A DNA stretch of 64,000 nt from Ancylobacter mangrovi (GTDB taxonomy: Bacteria; Pseudomonadota; Alphaproteobacteria; Rhizobiales; Xanthobacteraceae). This document shows, piece by piece, positions 1 to 7,608 of this stretch (positions are counted from its first letter, which is position 1; each line of letters starts with the position of its first letter). Under the pieces are notes generated by a model. That model was not told the DNA's origin. It worked only from the letters and a program-made list of their open reading frames with translations, and searched no databases. The stretch covers positions 47,162 to 111,161 of the forward strand of contig NZ_JANTHZ010000015.1 of NCBI RefSeq assembly GCF_024752355.1. The letters run 5' to 3'. A program made the position numbers and the translations under genes.

Positions 1-1219
1 AAGGGCAGGAGACAATGGAAACGAGCTGATCGGCAAACGTGGCGGCATATTGCGGATCGTCTCCGGGAAGCAGCGCGACAAATTCGTCGCCTCCGAGCCG
101 GGCGATTATGATCGCATCTTCACAGGCGAGCTTCAGCCGCGCGGCAACCTCCTTGAGCACGGCGTCCCCGGCCGAATGGCCGAGCGCGTCGTTGACCTCC
201 TTGAAGCCATCCAGGTCGAGAAGAATGATGGTGGCCGGCGTCTCGGCAGCGAGCGTGTCGGTGAGACAGTCGCGCCAGGCGCCACGGTTCGGCAGGTCGG
301 TGAGAGGATCGAGCGAGGCGAGGCGAAACAGGCGTTCCTCGTTGCGACGGCGTTCGCTGATATCCCGGACGATGGCGCCGACGCTCGTCTCGCCGCCTTC
401 TCCCCAGGTCGAGAGCGAAAACTCGGCGGGAAACTCGGTCCCATCCTCGCGCAGGCCGGAAAGTTCCACCGTCCGGTCCGCCAGTTCCAGTTTCTTGCCC
501 TGGTGCAGTCGGGTCAGTTCCGCTTCATAGATCCGCCGCCAACTGTCCGGGACAATGACAGCGCCTGTCCGTCCGATCATCTGATCGGCGGAATACCCGA
601 ATATCCGTTCGGCCGACCTGTTCCAGAAGGTGATTTCTCCCCTGGCATTGCTGCAGATGATGGCGTCGGGAGATGTGGCCGCGATGTTCTCGAAACGGGC
701 CTGGCTCAGCGAACGCACATAGTCGAGGCGCCTCATTTCCATGCGGTCCATCACCAGCGCCGCCAGATCGGAGAGATGCTCGCGATCCAGTTCGGTGAAG
801 GATGAGCGCGGCTCGGTGTCGATGAGGCAGACGGTGCCGATCTTCTCTCCGCCTGGAGCGACCAGCGGCTTGCCGGCATAGAATCGAATGAAGGGCGGGC
901 CCAGTACCAGCGGGTTCGACCGAAAACGCGGATCGCGCGTCGCATCGGGAATGAGCAGGATATCGTTCTGAACGATGGCATGGGCACAGAACGAGACTTC
1001 ACGGCTGGTCTCGCAGACGTCGAAACCGACGCGCGCCTTGAAGAACTGCCTGTCGCGCTCGAGCAGAGAAATCAGGACGGTCGGAACATTGAAGAGACGT
1101 GCGGCCAACTTGGCCAACCGCTCGAAATCCTCCTCCGGCGGCGTATCCATGAGCCGGTACTCGGCCAGGACGCGAAGGCGCTCCTCTTCGTTGCTGGGCA
1201 CTGGGTAAGGCAAGTTCAT
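1..1219 (-). CDS. GAF-PAS-GGDEF diguanylate cyclase (3' end outside window)
   Basis: Likely makes cyclic di-GMP. The gene runs off the left edge, so 406 codons are visible. Reading the complement from the ATG at 1219 gives a GAF domain (about residues 20-160, starting NEEERLRVLAEYRLMDTPPE), a PAS domain (about 172-290, with FWNRSAERIFGYS) and a GGDEF domain from about 300 with DPLTDLPNR and the intact active-site motif RLGGDEF at 373-379. No transmembrane segment is seen before the GAF domain, so a cytoplasmic sensor is likely. Whether an EAL domain follows cannot be seen. This is most likely host DNA left of the prophage. Confidence 0.9.
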   Translation of the reverse strand, partial: MNLPYPVPSNEEERLRVLAEYRLMDTPPEEDFERLAKLAARLFNVPTVLISLLERDRQFFKARVGFDVCETSREVSFCAHAIVQNDILLIPDATRDPRFRSNPLVLGPPFIRFYAGKPLVAPGGEKIGTVCLIDTEPRSSFTELDREHLSDLAALVMDRMEMRRLDYVRSLSQARFENIAATSPDAIICSNARGEITFWNRSAERIFGYSADQMIGRTGAVIVPDSWRRIYEAELTRLHQGKKLELADRTVELSGLREDGTEFPAEFSLSTWGEGGETSVGAIVRDISERRRNEERLFRLASLDPLTDLPNRGAWRDCLTDTLAAETPATIILLDLDGFKEVNDALGHSAGDAVLKEVAARLKLACEDAIIIARLGGDEFVALLPGDDPQYAATFADQLVSIVSCP

Positions 1220-1304
1220 ATGCGGGAATATAGTTCGACATCGGAGCGGGAAGAAGTGCCTCTCCGGGCATCTTCCAGGTCAACAGGCACGACCGGATCC
1301 GCCG

Positions 1305-1550
1305 ATGCCGGAAATAGATTTAACCGATCTGCAGATCGCCATATTGCGAGCGATGGCAACGGACTATGTCCGCAACGGCAAGCTGCGCATCCATACCGTC
1401 GCCTCTATTCGCGGCCCACACGTAAACGGGCGCCATCGGGATCATGCCAGATTCAACACCGGCCGCGCCGCACGGTTCACGTTGAGGAAGCCAAAAAACA
1501 CCCTGCCTCCCCTGGGCGCACTGATGGGCAGGAGGCAGGGCAAGAGATGA
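1305..1550 (+). other. Possible small or truncated ORF at the prophage left edge
   Basis: An 81-codon frame starts MPEIDLTDLQIAILRAMATD; its first 37 residues look like a genuine protein, while the rest is arginine-rich and reads through the minus-strand terminator at 1493-1540. This is what a host gene cut at a prophage junction might look like, but no family was recognised and no attachment repeat was found, so it may be chance. Confidence 0.3.
1493..1540 (-). terminator. Rho-independent terminator of the late operon
   Basis: A perfect 10-bp stem (CCCTGCCTCC at 1501-1510, GGAGGCAGGG at 1531-1540) is followed on the minus strand by a run of six T (1493-1498). A second A-run next to a GC-rich weak hairpin at about 1598-1627 may be a backup terminator. 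Both lie downstream of the last leftward gene. Confidence 0.75.
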
Positions 1551-1725
1551 TTACAGGCTCTTCTCCAACGAAGCCCGCCGACGTCGGTTCCGAAACCAAA
1601 AAAGCCCCCCTCCCGGAGGAGAGCGGGACCAGGGTGATATTCGGCGCGACGGCACCCGGGGAGGCGCACACCACGTGATGCCGGGATCGGTCCCGGCGGC
1701 CATCCGCGCAAAGCGCGCGGATCTC

Positions 1726-1974
1726 TCACACGTCGGCGAGGGTGCGCAGGAAGTCCTTCGGCCAGAAGCTGGCCTCGGCTTCCGCCTCGAGCGCGGCCCG
1801 CCGGCGGGCGACCTCGCGCAGGATGAAGCGGCCATGCGCCTCCTGCGCGTCCAGCGTCCCAATGCTGGTCGCCCCGCGGAAATGGACGATCAGCCGGCCG
1901 GTCGGCGCGTGCCAGGCCGAACGCTCCGCATCATATCCAGATGGTCCAAGGTGCTGATGCGGCGCCGTTTTCAT
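1726..1974 (-). CDS. Hypothetical protein, last gene of the leftward late operon
   Basis: 82 residues starting MKTAPHQHLG; contains GRLIVHFRGATSIGTLDAQEAH and an arginine/alanine-rich helix near the C-terminus. The ATG at 1974 is preferred; an in-frame TTG at 2028 would add 18 residues and neither has a strong Shine-Dalgarno. No family recognised. It sits after the lysis genes and before the terminator, a usual place for accessory phage genes. An inverted repeat lies just upstream of the start. Confidence 0.55.
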   Translation of the reverse strand: MKTAPHQHLGPSGYDAERSAWHAPTGRLIVHFRGATSIGTLDAQEAHGRFILREVARRRAALEAEAEASFWPKDFLRTLADV

Positions 1975-1982
1975 CGCTCGAA

Positions 1983-1998
1983 TACATTCCAGAATGTA
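1983..1998. promoter_or_regulatory. Inverted repeat between divergent genes (candidate operator)
   Basis: TACATTC (1983-1989) and its exact reverse complement GAATGTA (1992-1998) are separated by 2 bp. It lies between the divergent genes starting at 1974 (minus) and 2049 (plus). It does not fit the alphaproteobacterial LexA pattern. Regulator unknown. Confidence 0.35.
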
Positions 1999-2048
1999 AT
2001 TGGGAGAACGGCGCAACCTCGACGACAATGCGCGAGGGAGGGCACGAC

Positions 2049-2279
2049 ATGGAACAGTCGCCGCGCCAGATCATCGAAGCGTTATCCGCGCTGGAAGGCG
2101 CGCTTGAGGATCACTCATTCGCGCTGTCGCGGGTCAGGCGCGCCCTGATTTCCGGCGAGGATCCACTCACCGCCATCGCGAGGGCTCGAGTTACATGGCA
2201 GCGGCTTGCCGGCGTTCAGGGACAGGCCGATCAGCGGCTGTCGGGTCCTGCGCTCACGATCGTGCAAAAAGGCCCCTGA
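2049..2279 (+). CDS. Hypothetical small protein (moron-like, opposite to late genes)
   Basis: 76 residues, MEQSPRQIIEALSALEGALE and on; predicted helical. The ATG at 2049 follows a good Shine-Dalgarno (AGGGAGG about 6 bases upstream), which favours it over upstream in-frame starts. It is transcribed against the late operon and its 3' end overlaps the end of the convergent DUF1515 gene by 26 bases. No family recognised. Confidence 0.55.
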   Translation: MEQSPRQIIEALSALEGALEDHSFALSRVRRALISGEDPLTAIARARVTWQRLAGVQGQADQRLSGPALTIVQKGP

Positions 2280-2646
2280 GCACGGCCAGCAGTTCGTGCC
2301 AATAGGTCGTGATCAGCCAGACCACGCCGCCGAAGACGAGCGAGAAGCCCGCGCCGCCCACCGCCGTCACCGCGCCGAACCGATCCCGGAACGTCCTGTT
2401 GGTCGCGATCTCCCCGGCGTGCTCGTCGAGTCTCTTCTCGTGTTTCTTGACCGTCTCCGCGACCGGTCGGATCGCGTGTCCGACTTCCGAGACGCCGGCC
2501 TTCACCTCCGACATCTCGTCGCGGACCTCCTTGCGGAAATCGGCGTTCACCCGCCGGTCGGCCGTCTGGTCGTCCTTGAGGTTGCGCATGTCGGCCGCGA
2601 GCTCGCCCAGCTTGCTCATGATCTCGAGAAGGATCGCATCGGACAT
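2254..2646 (-). CDS. DUF1515-like phage protein with C-terminal membrane segment
   Basis: 130 residues. The N-terminal two thirds form a predicted coiled coil (LGELAADMRNLKDDQTADRR, then KKHEKRLDEHAGEIATNR); a single transmembrane helix follows (AVGGAGFSLVFGGVVWLITT) with a short positive tail ending FARS. The layout fits DUF1515 proteins of rhizobial phages, found with lysis genes. The start ATG overlaps the TGA of the Rz1-like gene (TGATG), so translation is probably coupled. A role in lysis is inferred from context only. Confidence 0.65.
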   Translation of the reverse strand: MSDAILLEIMSKLGELAADMRNLKDDQTADRRVNADFRKEVRDEMSEVKAGVSEVGHAIRPVAETVKKHEKRLDEHAGEIATNRTFRDRFGAVTAVGGAGFSLVFGGVVWLITTYWHELLAVLRGLFARS

Positions 2647-2942
2647 CAGCCGGTCCCGTTCCGGTAGCGCTGGGCCATGGCGTTCCATCCTTCGCGGCAG
2701 CCCTTCAGCCGGGCGCCGAAGGCGTCGCGCTCGCCGGCGAGCTTGGCGACGGTCTGCTCGAGCGGCTCGCCGGTGCGGTAGTCGACCGGTGGCGGGGCGT
2801 CGCACACCGCCGGTGCCGGCGGCACCCGCACGCTGGCCGCGGTAAGGCTATTCGGGCCGGCGCAGGCTGCGGCGAAGATCATCGCCGAGCACGCAATCAC
2901 CGGCCCGGCGCACCGCCGAGGCATATTTGGTCGCGAGCGCAT
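2646..2942 (-). CDS. Rz1-like outer-membrane spanin lipoprotein, nested in the Rz-like gene
   Basis: 98 residues starting MRSRPNMPRRC, chosen because the ATG at 2942 has a strong Shine-Dalgarno (AGGAGG, 6-7 bases upstream). A basic start, hydrophobic stretch and possible lipobox (FAAAC) look like a lipoprotein signal; the mature part is proline-rich (PPAPAVCDAPPPVDY), as in o-spanins. It starts inside the Rz-like gene in another frame and overlaps it by 95 bases, the classic Rz/Rz1 layout. Together they would disrupt the outer membrane at the end of lysis. Family call rests on layout and composition. Confidence 0.6.
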   Translation of the reverse strand: MRSRPNMPRRCAGPVIACSAMIFAAACAGPNSLTAASVRVPPAPAVCDAPPPVDYRTGEPLEQTVAKLAGERDAFGARLKGCREGWNAMAQRYRNGTG

Positions 2943-3273
2943 CCCGCTCCTCCTGAAGGCTGGCAAGGTCCATCTGCGATTTGGCGAGCGAGGCCTCGGA
3001 GCGCTGCTGCACCTCCTCGGCGATCGTGGCGTCTCGCTTGAGCGCGGCGTTCTCAGCCGCGAGCCGTCCGGCCTCGCAGGCCGCCTGCGCCCCGGAATAG
3101 CCGGCGAGGTAGCAGGCATAGCCGATGGCTGCCGCGCCCCCGATCTGCACCAGGGCGCGGTATGGGGCGAGCGGGAACAGGCCGTAGACCAGCGCTGCGC
3201 CGCCGAGCACGAGGAAGGCCCATGCCGAGAGACCGTTAAGCCAGGCGGGGAAGAGATCGAGCAGGGCCCCCAT
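2848..3273 (-). CDS. Rz-like inner-membrane spanin
   Basis: 141 residues, starting MGALLDLFPAWLNGLSAWAF at 3273, where ATG overlaps the endolysin stop (TGATG). Hydrophobic segments at about 15-55 (probably two helices, although classical Rz has one) are followed by a long coiled coil (AENAALKRDATIAEEVQQRS, then ASLQEERDALATKYASAVRR). Membrane anchor plus periplasmic coiled coil, position after the endolysin and the nested Rz1-like gene support an i-spanin role. Confidence 0.6.
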   Translation of the reverse strand: MGALLDLFPAWLNGLSAWAFLVLGGAALVYGLFPLAPYRALVQIGGAAAIGYACYLAGYSGAQAACEAGRLAAENAALKRDATIAEEVQQRSEASLAKSQMDLASLQEERDALATKYASAVRRAGDCVLGDDLRRSLRRPE

Positions 3274-3881
3274 CACTGCAGCCCCGTCACGCAGAGCTCG
3301 CCCTCGCCGAGGCGGCTCGCATCGCCCATCTCGCGGCGGTGGACGAGGCCTTGCAGCACCTTCCCGCCGGCGCGGTTGAACGCGGTCTGCGCATCGCACG
3401 CCGCCCGCCAGTTGGCGGCCCGGATCATCCGCGCGGCGGTCGATCCGCACCACCCACGTCGAGGCTCGACACTGCCGACCCCGAAATTGTAGGCACCTCC
3501 TGTCATGGCCGCCTGCACCGGCACCGGCGCCCGAGTGAAGTTCGGCGCCGCGCATTGCGAGATCGGGATGTAGAAGTCGCGGTAGACGCGCTCATAGAGC
3601 ATCGCCACGCATTCGGCCTTGGTCTTGCGCATCCCGGCGCGAACGCCCTTGGTTTCGCCGTAGCAGATGGTCCAGACCCCGACGGCGTCGCGATAGGCGG
3701 AAAGGCGCAGCCCCTCCCAATCCTTGATGATGAGGTCGGCCGCCATCACCACGGCGGTCGGGTACTGCTTGCCGGTCGGGGCGACCGAGTACCACGTGCC
3801 GCCGATCAGCATGGCGGCGGCCATCACGGCCGCGATCGCCGCCGAGGCGCGCTTCGTGGGGCGGAGCTTCTGCGTCGGCAT
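3273..3881 (-). CDS. GH24 lysozyme endolysin with N-terminal signal-anchor
   Basis: 202 residues. Residues 12-29 form a weakly hydrophobic Ala-rich signal-anchor-like (SAR) segment with no obvious cleavage site. The catalytic signature E-x8-D-x5-T is intact: Glu56 (DWEGLRL), Asp65 and Thr71 (VGVWTICYGETKG). Later family motifs YNFGVG and GGKVLQGLVHRRE are present. It would cut peptidoglycan after release from the membrane, as in P21-type phages; SAR behaviour is inferred. Gene order holin-like, endolysin, Rz-like, Rz1-like is a standard lysis cassette, each start overlapping the previous stop. Confidence 0.85.
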   Translation of the reverse strand: MPTQKLRPTKRASAAIAAVMAAAMLIGGTWYSVAPTGKQYPTAVVMAADLIIKDWEGLRLSAYRDAVGVWTICYGETKGVRAGMRKTKAECVAMLYERVYRDFYIPISQCAAPNFTRAPVPVQAAMTGGAYNFGVGSVEPRRGWCGSTAARMIRAANWRAACDAQTAFNRAGGKVLQGLVHRREMGDASRLGEGELCVTGLQ

Positions 3882-4096
3882 CAGCGGTCTCCCATGGATT
3901 TCTGCGCCAGCAGGCGGGCCACGAAGGCGCCGGCGACGACGAAGGTGGTGAGGGTGGCGAGCAGGCCGGCGGGGATCGGCAGTTCGCCGAGGTAGGGCAG
4001 CGCCGCCTCGAGGCCGGACAGCAGTCCGGCGAGTACGAGCAGGCGCACGCTCCAGGCGCGCGTGAGCACGGCGCGCCAGTCATTGACCAGCCGCAT
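3881..4096 (-). CDS. DUF7940-like small membrane protein, probable holin
   Basis: 71 residues: WRAVLTRAWSVRLLVLAGLL, then two hydrophobic segments (about 18-37 and 43-63), ending VARLLAQKSMGDR. The WRxxLxRAWSVR start and ARLLAQKS end match small phage proteins found just before endolysins. Position as first gene of the lysis cassette suggests a holin; that role is inferred. Its stop overlaps the endolysin start. Confidence 0.65.
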   Translation of the reverse strand: MRLVNDWRAVLTRAWSVRLLVLAGLLSGLEAALPYLGELPIPAGLLATLTTFVVAGAFVARLLAQKSMGDR

Positions 4097-4180
4097 GGAG
4101 AGTCTCCGGATTGTGAGGGACGAAGGAGGTCGCGCCGGAGCGCTTCGAAAAGTGCTAGGCGTGCCACCGGGACGATGATT

Positions 4181-4267
4181 GCGGACGTGGCGAAACTGGT
4201 AGACGCACGAGACTTAAAATCTTGCGCCGTTAAAGGCTTGCGGGTTCGAGCCCCGCCGTCCGCACCA
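4181..4267 (+). tRNA. tRNA-Leu(TAA), prophage-borne
   Basis: 87 bases with acceptor stem GCGGACG/CGTCCGC, a D-arm starting TGGCGAAACTGGTAGACGC, anticodon loop ACTTAAAAT with anticodon TAA, a long variable arm (GCGCCGTTAAAGGCTTGC), T-arm GGGTTCGAGCCC and an encoded CCA. It lies between the lysis and tail genes on the + strand, so it is most simply a phage-carried tRNA that reads TTA/TTG leucine codons, rare in this GC-rich genome. Confidence 0.93.
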
Positions 4268-4424
4268 TGCTGAAACCGCTTTGTCAGCGGCAACGTTTGG
4301 GCAGGTCCTCTTGGGAGAGGACGAATGCTTCGGCGCCTGGCTGCAACTTGGCGCTCTCATCGACATGCCGCGAGTATCATCAGGTACAAGAATCGATGGA
4401 CAAGACTCGTTCAGGCACCAGGAT

Positions 4425-4652
4425 ATGATTGATATTGACGCTCTGATCCGCCGCTCCGAGGCGCTCCAGATGCGAAAGCAGGGATCTGCCGCAACCGGCT
4501 ACGAGGCGATGTCGCGTATCCGCCAGGATCTATCCAGTAAGGTCGATCCGACGGCGCTTTCGAAGCTGGATGCCCACATTCGGCAATTGTGGTGGTGCCA
4601 AGCCCGACACCGAGGCTCACCCCTGGACAGGTCGACAGTCGTCGTGAAGTAG
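4425..4652 (+). CDS. Hypothetical small protein
   Basis: 75 residues, MIDIDALIRRSEALQMRKQG and on, lower GC than the neighbouring phage genes. It follows tRNA-Leu on the same strand; a CAGG just before the ATG is a weak ribosome site. A perfect short stem (CCGACAA-N5-TTGTCGG) lies right after the stop but has no T-run. No family recognised; probably a moron. Confidence 0.4.
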   Translation: MIDIDALIRRSEALQMRKQGSAATGYEAMSRIRQDLSSKVDPTALSKLDAHIRQLWWCQARHRGSPLDRSTVVVK

Positions 4653-5008
4653 CCGACAACGGCATTGTCGGTGGCGGAGGAGCGTTGTGTGAGCCGTCGT
4701 AGAAGTGGACCCGCGCGGACTCGCTACCCTCACCGCATGTCCGCGCGCCGCGCGCGTTTCGAAGCGCGGCGTGCCCGCAGGCAAGGGCGATACCTTCCTG
4801 CCGGCCATCCCTATGCCCTTCTGCCGACATGGGTTCCTTACGTCCTGGCGCGCATGCTGGGCGGCGTGTTCGGCGCCATCGGACGCCTTGGGGGCCTCGC
4901 TCGATAAGCAACGTCACAAAAAAACCCTTCGCCGCCGAGACGGTGCCGCTCCTTTCGAGGAGGCGACGGCAGGCCTTTTCGGTAGATGAAACGGCATGTG
5001 AGCGCTCG
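4653..5008. other. No supported gene
   Basis: Several overlapping frames are open here but all look like GC-rich chance frames. The stretch starts with the CCGACAA/TTGTCGG stem and has a run of seven A at about 4918-4924. Nothing else was recognised. Confidence 0.5.
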
Positions 5009-5143
5009 ATGCGGCCCCAAGACGCCCGCTATCTCCTGACGGCGATTTTCATTGGTCTCGCGATCTGCGCCGCCATAGGAGGCGCGGTCGGATTTGCGCT
5101 CTACCATCTTCCGGATGCGCTCGCCTGGCTGAAGGCGCACTGA
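5009..5143 (+). CDS. Small single-pass membrane protein
   Basis: 44 residues: MRPQDARYLLTAIFIGLAIC followed by more hydrophobic and glycine-rich sequence (AAIGGAVGFALYHL) and a short polar tail. One transmembrane helix at about 9-33. On the + strand, against the late operon, within the tRNA-Leu accessory island. Function unknown; small phage membrane proteins of this type include holin-like and exclusion proteins. Confidence 0.5.
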   Translation: MRPQDARYLLTAIFIGLAICAAIGGAVGFALYHLPDALAWLKAH

Positions 5144-5548
5144 CGTTTCGAGCTCTCTATGCCGGCAATTCGGGGGGATGCGCCGGGGCATGGGCAGCCT
5201 TCACACTGCAGGATATCAGACGGACATCGACGCGCCGCGGAGGTGCCTGTGCTTTTCGCGTGGAATAAGTTCTACTTTCCTTGCGTCAACCACCTGGACC
5301 GAATGGCTGGCGCGCTGCGCCGGCGCCTGCTTGGCGTGGCGGGATGGGCCGGGGACGTGCCACCCACTTTCCCGGCCCACCTTTCAGATAGCGATGTTCG
5401 CTTCTGCGATTGGCCGTAGGTATATTACCACTCGCGTTGCCGTCGCTCGTCAGCTCCCAGTACCTGCCACGGGCGCGAGGTACGGACGGGGCCGAACGAA
5501 ACCGGGGCGGTCGCACGGCCCGTCAGGGTCTCGCTCTTCGTGTCCCCC
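5144..5548. other. No supported gene
   Basis: 405 bases between the accessory island and the first leftward tail gene. Only weak, arginine-rich frames are open. No promoter, hairpin or repeat stood out. Confidence 0.5.
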
Positions 5549-5863
5549 TCATCCCCACACGCGCAGCGGCGGGTCGGGATCGATGCGATAGGCGGCGAGC
5601 GCCTCCGGCAGGCTTTCCAGCGGGCCGCACCACAGGCCGTTGACGTGGTAGCCGGGCAGTTCGTCCATGACCGGCGCGCCGTCCTCATCGACCTCGCCAG
5701 TTGGCTCGTAGAGCGCGCCGATGTCGTCGATGCACCAGTAGATGCCCTCCCACCAGCCATCCGCGGCGAGGTGCTCGATCGTTTCCTCGCCGATCAACGC
5801 GGCGCCCGTGGTAAGTGCCGCCTCGCGATCGGGGAAGCGCAGATAGATCGGATTACGCTGCAT
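5549..5863 (-). CDS. Hypothetical tail-region protein
   Basis: 104 acidic residues, MQRNPIYLRFPDREAALTTG and on, with several aromatic/glycine stretches (DGWWEGIYWCIDDIGALYEP). Its ATG overlaps the stop of the gene at 5853-7133, so translation is coupled. Small acidic proteins of this kind often follow tail-fibre genes in alphaproteobacterial phages. No function assigned. Confidence 0.7.
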   Translation of the reverse strand: MQRNPIYLRFPDREAALTTGAALIGEETIEHLAADGWWEGIYWCIDDIGALYEPTGEVDEDGAPVMDELPGYHVNGLWCGPLESLPEALAAYRIDPDPPLRVWG

Positions 5864-7133
5864 AGGGCACCGCCAGACTTTGAATGCGGGCGTTGTCCGC
5901 GATTTCCGGGAACCACGCCGTCTGATCGTAGAAACCCGACCCGACGGGCGCGGATAACGCGGCGCAGCGACCGAGATACACGACGCCGTCGGTCACACCG
6001 GTTTCATTGGCGTCCTCAGCGATCGCGCTGCCGTTCAGGCAGACTTTTCGGCTAGGTGCGTTCGAACCTGCGAAGACGGCCCCGAAGTCGGAAGAGAAGC
6101 CTCCGTCGTCACTATCTGCCCGGAGAGCCACCACCTGATTGTAGGCGGTAATATTGGCGTCGGACGGCCCGCGCGAAATAAGAGCGACGGAGCTTCGGCC
6201 GCCAAGGACCCGTGCATTGGGCGCTGGCGTTGTCAGTTTGCCGCGCACCAGGGCCGTCGCCCCTCCCGCCAGCATTGAGACTATCGCGGGCAGGATCTGG
6301 AAGCTCTCGATCGGCCGCGTCACTGCTGCCAGCGCGTCGCCGGGGATCGGCGCGTGCGGAGCGAACGCCTGTTCGTAGAGACCGGGCAGGATGAAGAACA
6401 CCGTCGTGCCAGGCCAGACGATAATCACGATGCGGTCGGACGAACTGCCGGGCGTCAGTCCCGGACAGGTCACCCTCCCGGGAGAGGACTCGATGATCTT
6501 CGCGCCCGTCCCGCCGCTCTCAAGTCGCAGGGTCGGCTTAGTGCCGGCACCGGTCGACCAACCGAACAAGTCGAGCGTGTGCGGGTTGACGTTCCCAGTC
6601 AGCCCGACCGGATAGATGAAAAACGGAGCACCCGATCCGCTCGGGTTGTCAGCGAAGTACACCTTGCCGTTGGTGCAGATCGGGTCCAGCCCCATTGCCG
6701 CGATCTCGTCCGGCCGGTCGGCGACGCCGTAGGTTGCGCCCGCAGGTGGCGCGCCGACAGCGATCTTGCCGGCGTCGACCGGATTGTGCTTGCGGCACTC
6801 CAGCTTGTTGGTGAGCGCGTCCTCGAGCACCAAGCGGCGCCGGCCGGACTCCCAGGAGAAGCGCGGCTGATTGGCGGCGAGGTTGCTGCGCAGCTTGCCC
6901 GACGCATCCCAATAGGTGCGCGAGGAGGTCCCGGCCGCCATGAAGCTGGCGAACCATTCGGCCTGGCTCGCGCGCGTCGGCAGGCCGGACACCGGGTTCG
7001 GCAGCCAATAGATGCCGCGCACGAAGTCTGCGCCGGCTGTCGAGCCGGCGAGGCCCTGGGCGGCGAGCCATGAGCCCATGTAAAGAATCCTACCCCGCCG
7101 ACGGCGCGAGACCAGCGAAAGCCCGAGGTCCAT
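5853..7133 (-). CDS. Tail fibre-like protein with lectin/jelly-roll-like C-terminus
   Basis: 426 residues. The N-terminal part (TYWDASGKLRSNLAANQPRF, then LVLEDALTNKLECRKHNP) matches the phage tail module seen before jelly-roll domains in alphaproteobacterial phages. The C-terminal half, with TAYNQVVALRADSDDGGFSS, VYLGRCAALSAPVGSGFYDQ and WFPEIADNARIQSL, fits a concanavalin-like beta-sandwich. It probably helps bind the host surface. It follows the spike base gene in the same operon. Confidence 0.6.
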   Translation of the reverse strand: MDLGLSLVSRRRRGRILYMGSWLAAQGLAGSTAGADFVRGIYWLPNPVSGLPTRASQAEWFASFMAAGTSSRTYWDASGKLRSNLAANQPRFSWESGRRRLVLEDALTNKLECRKHNPVDAGKIAVGAPPAGATYGVADRPDEIAAMGLDPICTNGKVYFADNPSGSGAPFFIYPVGLTGNVNPHTLDLFGWSTGAGTKPTLRLESGGTGAKIIESSPGRVTCPGLTPGSSSDRIVIIVWPGTTVFFILPGLYEQAFAPHAPIPGDALAAVTRPIESFQILPAIVSMLAGGATALVRGKLTTPAPNARVLGGRSSVALISRGPSDANITAYNQVVALRADSDDGGFSSDFGAVFAGSNAPSRKVCLNGSAIAEDANETGVTDGVVYLGRCAALSAPVGSGFYDQTAWFPEIADNARIQSLAVPYAA

Positions 7134-7134
7134 C

Positions 7135-7440
7135 TCAGGCCACCGTGTGGATTTCGAGGCCCTCGGTCGTGCCCGTCGCGAGCACGCGCCGCACCAAATA
7201 TTCGAGGATGCTCACCTGCCCGACTGGCAGCGACAGGATGAGCGGCGCGTCGTCGGCCTGGTCCACCGGCAGGACCGAGATCTGCGCATCCTCGGCATCG
7301 GCCGGCACGAAGATGCGCAGGCGGGCATAGCGCGCGAGATCGTCATCGTCGCTCGGCGTCACCACCGCTCCGGAACGGCCGAGGCCGACCGAGGGCGTCA
7401 CCTGTGCGTACCACGGGTCTTTGGCGGGATCGTAGGGCAT
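7135..7440 (-). CDS. Phage spike base protein (RCAP_Rcc01079 family)
   Basis: 101 residues. The start MPYDPAKDPWYAQVTP, the central TPSDDDDLARYARLRIFVPA and the end LVRRVLATGTTEGLEIHTVA match the small spike-base family named from the Rhodobacter gene transfer agent and related phages. It probably joins surface spikes or fibres to the virion. Start chosen at the ATG preceded by GGAG. A terminator-like hairpin lies directly upstream. Confidence 0.75.
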   Translation of the reverse strand: MPYDPAKDPWYAQVTPSVGLGRSGAVVTPSDDDDLARYARLRIFVPADAEDAQISVLPVDQADDAPLILSLPVGQVSILEYLVRRVLATGTTEGLEIHTVA

Positions 7441-7456
7441 GGGGAGCTCCGGACAT

Positions 7457-7484
7457 AAAAAAGCCGCCCGAAGGGGGCAGCGGC
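7457..7484 (-). terminator. Terminator-like hairpin upstream of the spike base gene
   Basis: On the minus strand a GCCGC...GCGGC stem with TTCG-type loop is followed by six T (7457-7462), then ATGTCCGGAGC including the GGAG used by the next gene. A near copy lies at 8770-8791. It may stop or attenuate leftward late transcription. Confidence 0.55.
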
Positions 7485-7526
7485 AAAAGAGAATCCAACT
7501 GGAACAGAGCAGTTCTTTTGTAGCTA

Positions 7527-7556
7527 TTGCCGCCCAAAATCACCGCTGCGTATAAT
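7527..7556 (+). promoter_or_regulatory. Candidate promoter of the first RHH gene
   Basis: TTGCCG (7527-7532) and a perfect TATAAT (7551-7556) spaced by 18 bp, 53 bases before the start at 7609. An independent promoter is expected for a moron transcribed against the late operon. Confidence 0.5.
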
Positions 7557-7608
7557 GAAGGCCACGAGCGTGTCTGATGTCATTCCGATCTCGCCATGGA
7601 CCTCTTGA

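Noticed and set aside
2221..2232. GACAGGCCG match to the tRNA-Asp anticodon stem as attL core
   Set aside because: Only 9 bases, inside a probable coding region, without extension on either side.
4237..4267. T-arm sequence GCGGGTTCGAGCCCCG shared by tRNA-Leu and tRNA-Asp as a possible attachment repeat
   Set aside because: The two copies are in inverted orientation and the match is the conserved tRNA T-arm, so they cannot be attL/attR of this integration.
4705..4989. 94-codon + strand ORF after tRNA-Leu
   Set aside because: Several frames are open together and composition is arginine-rich; no ribosome site or family.
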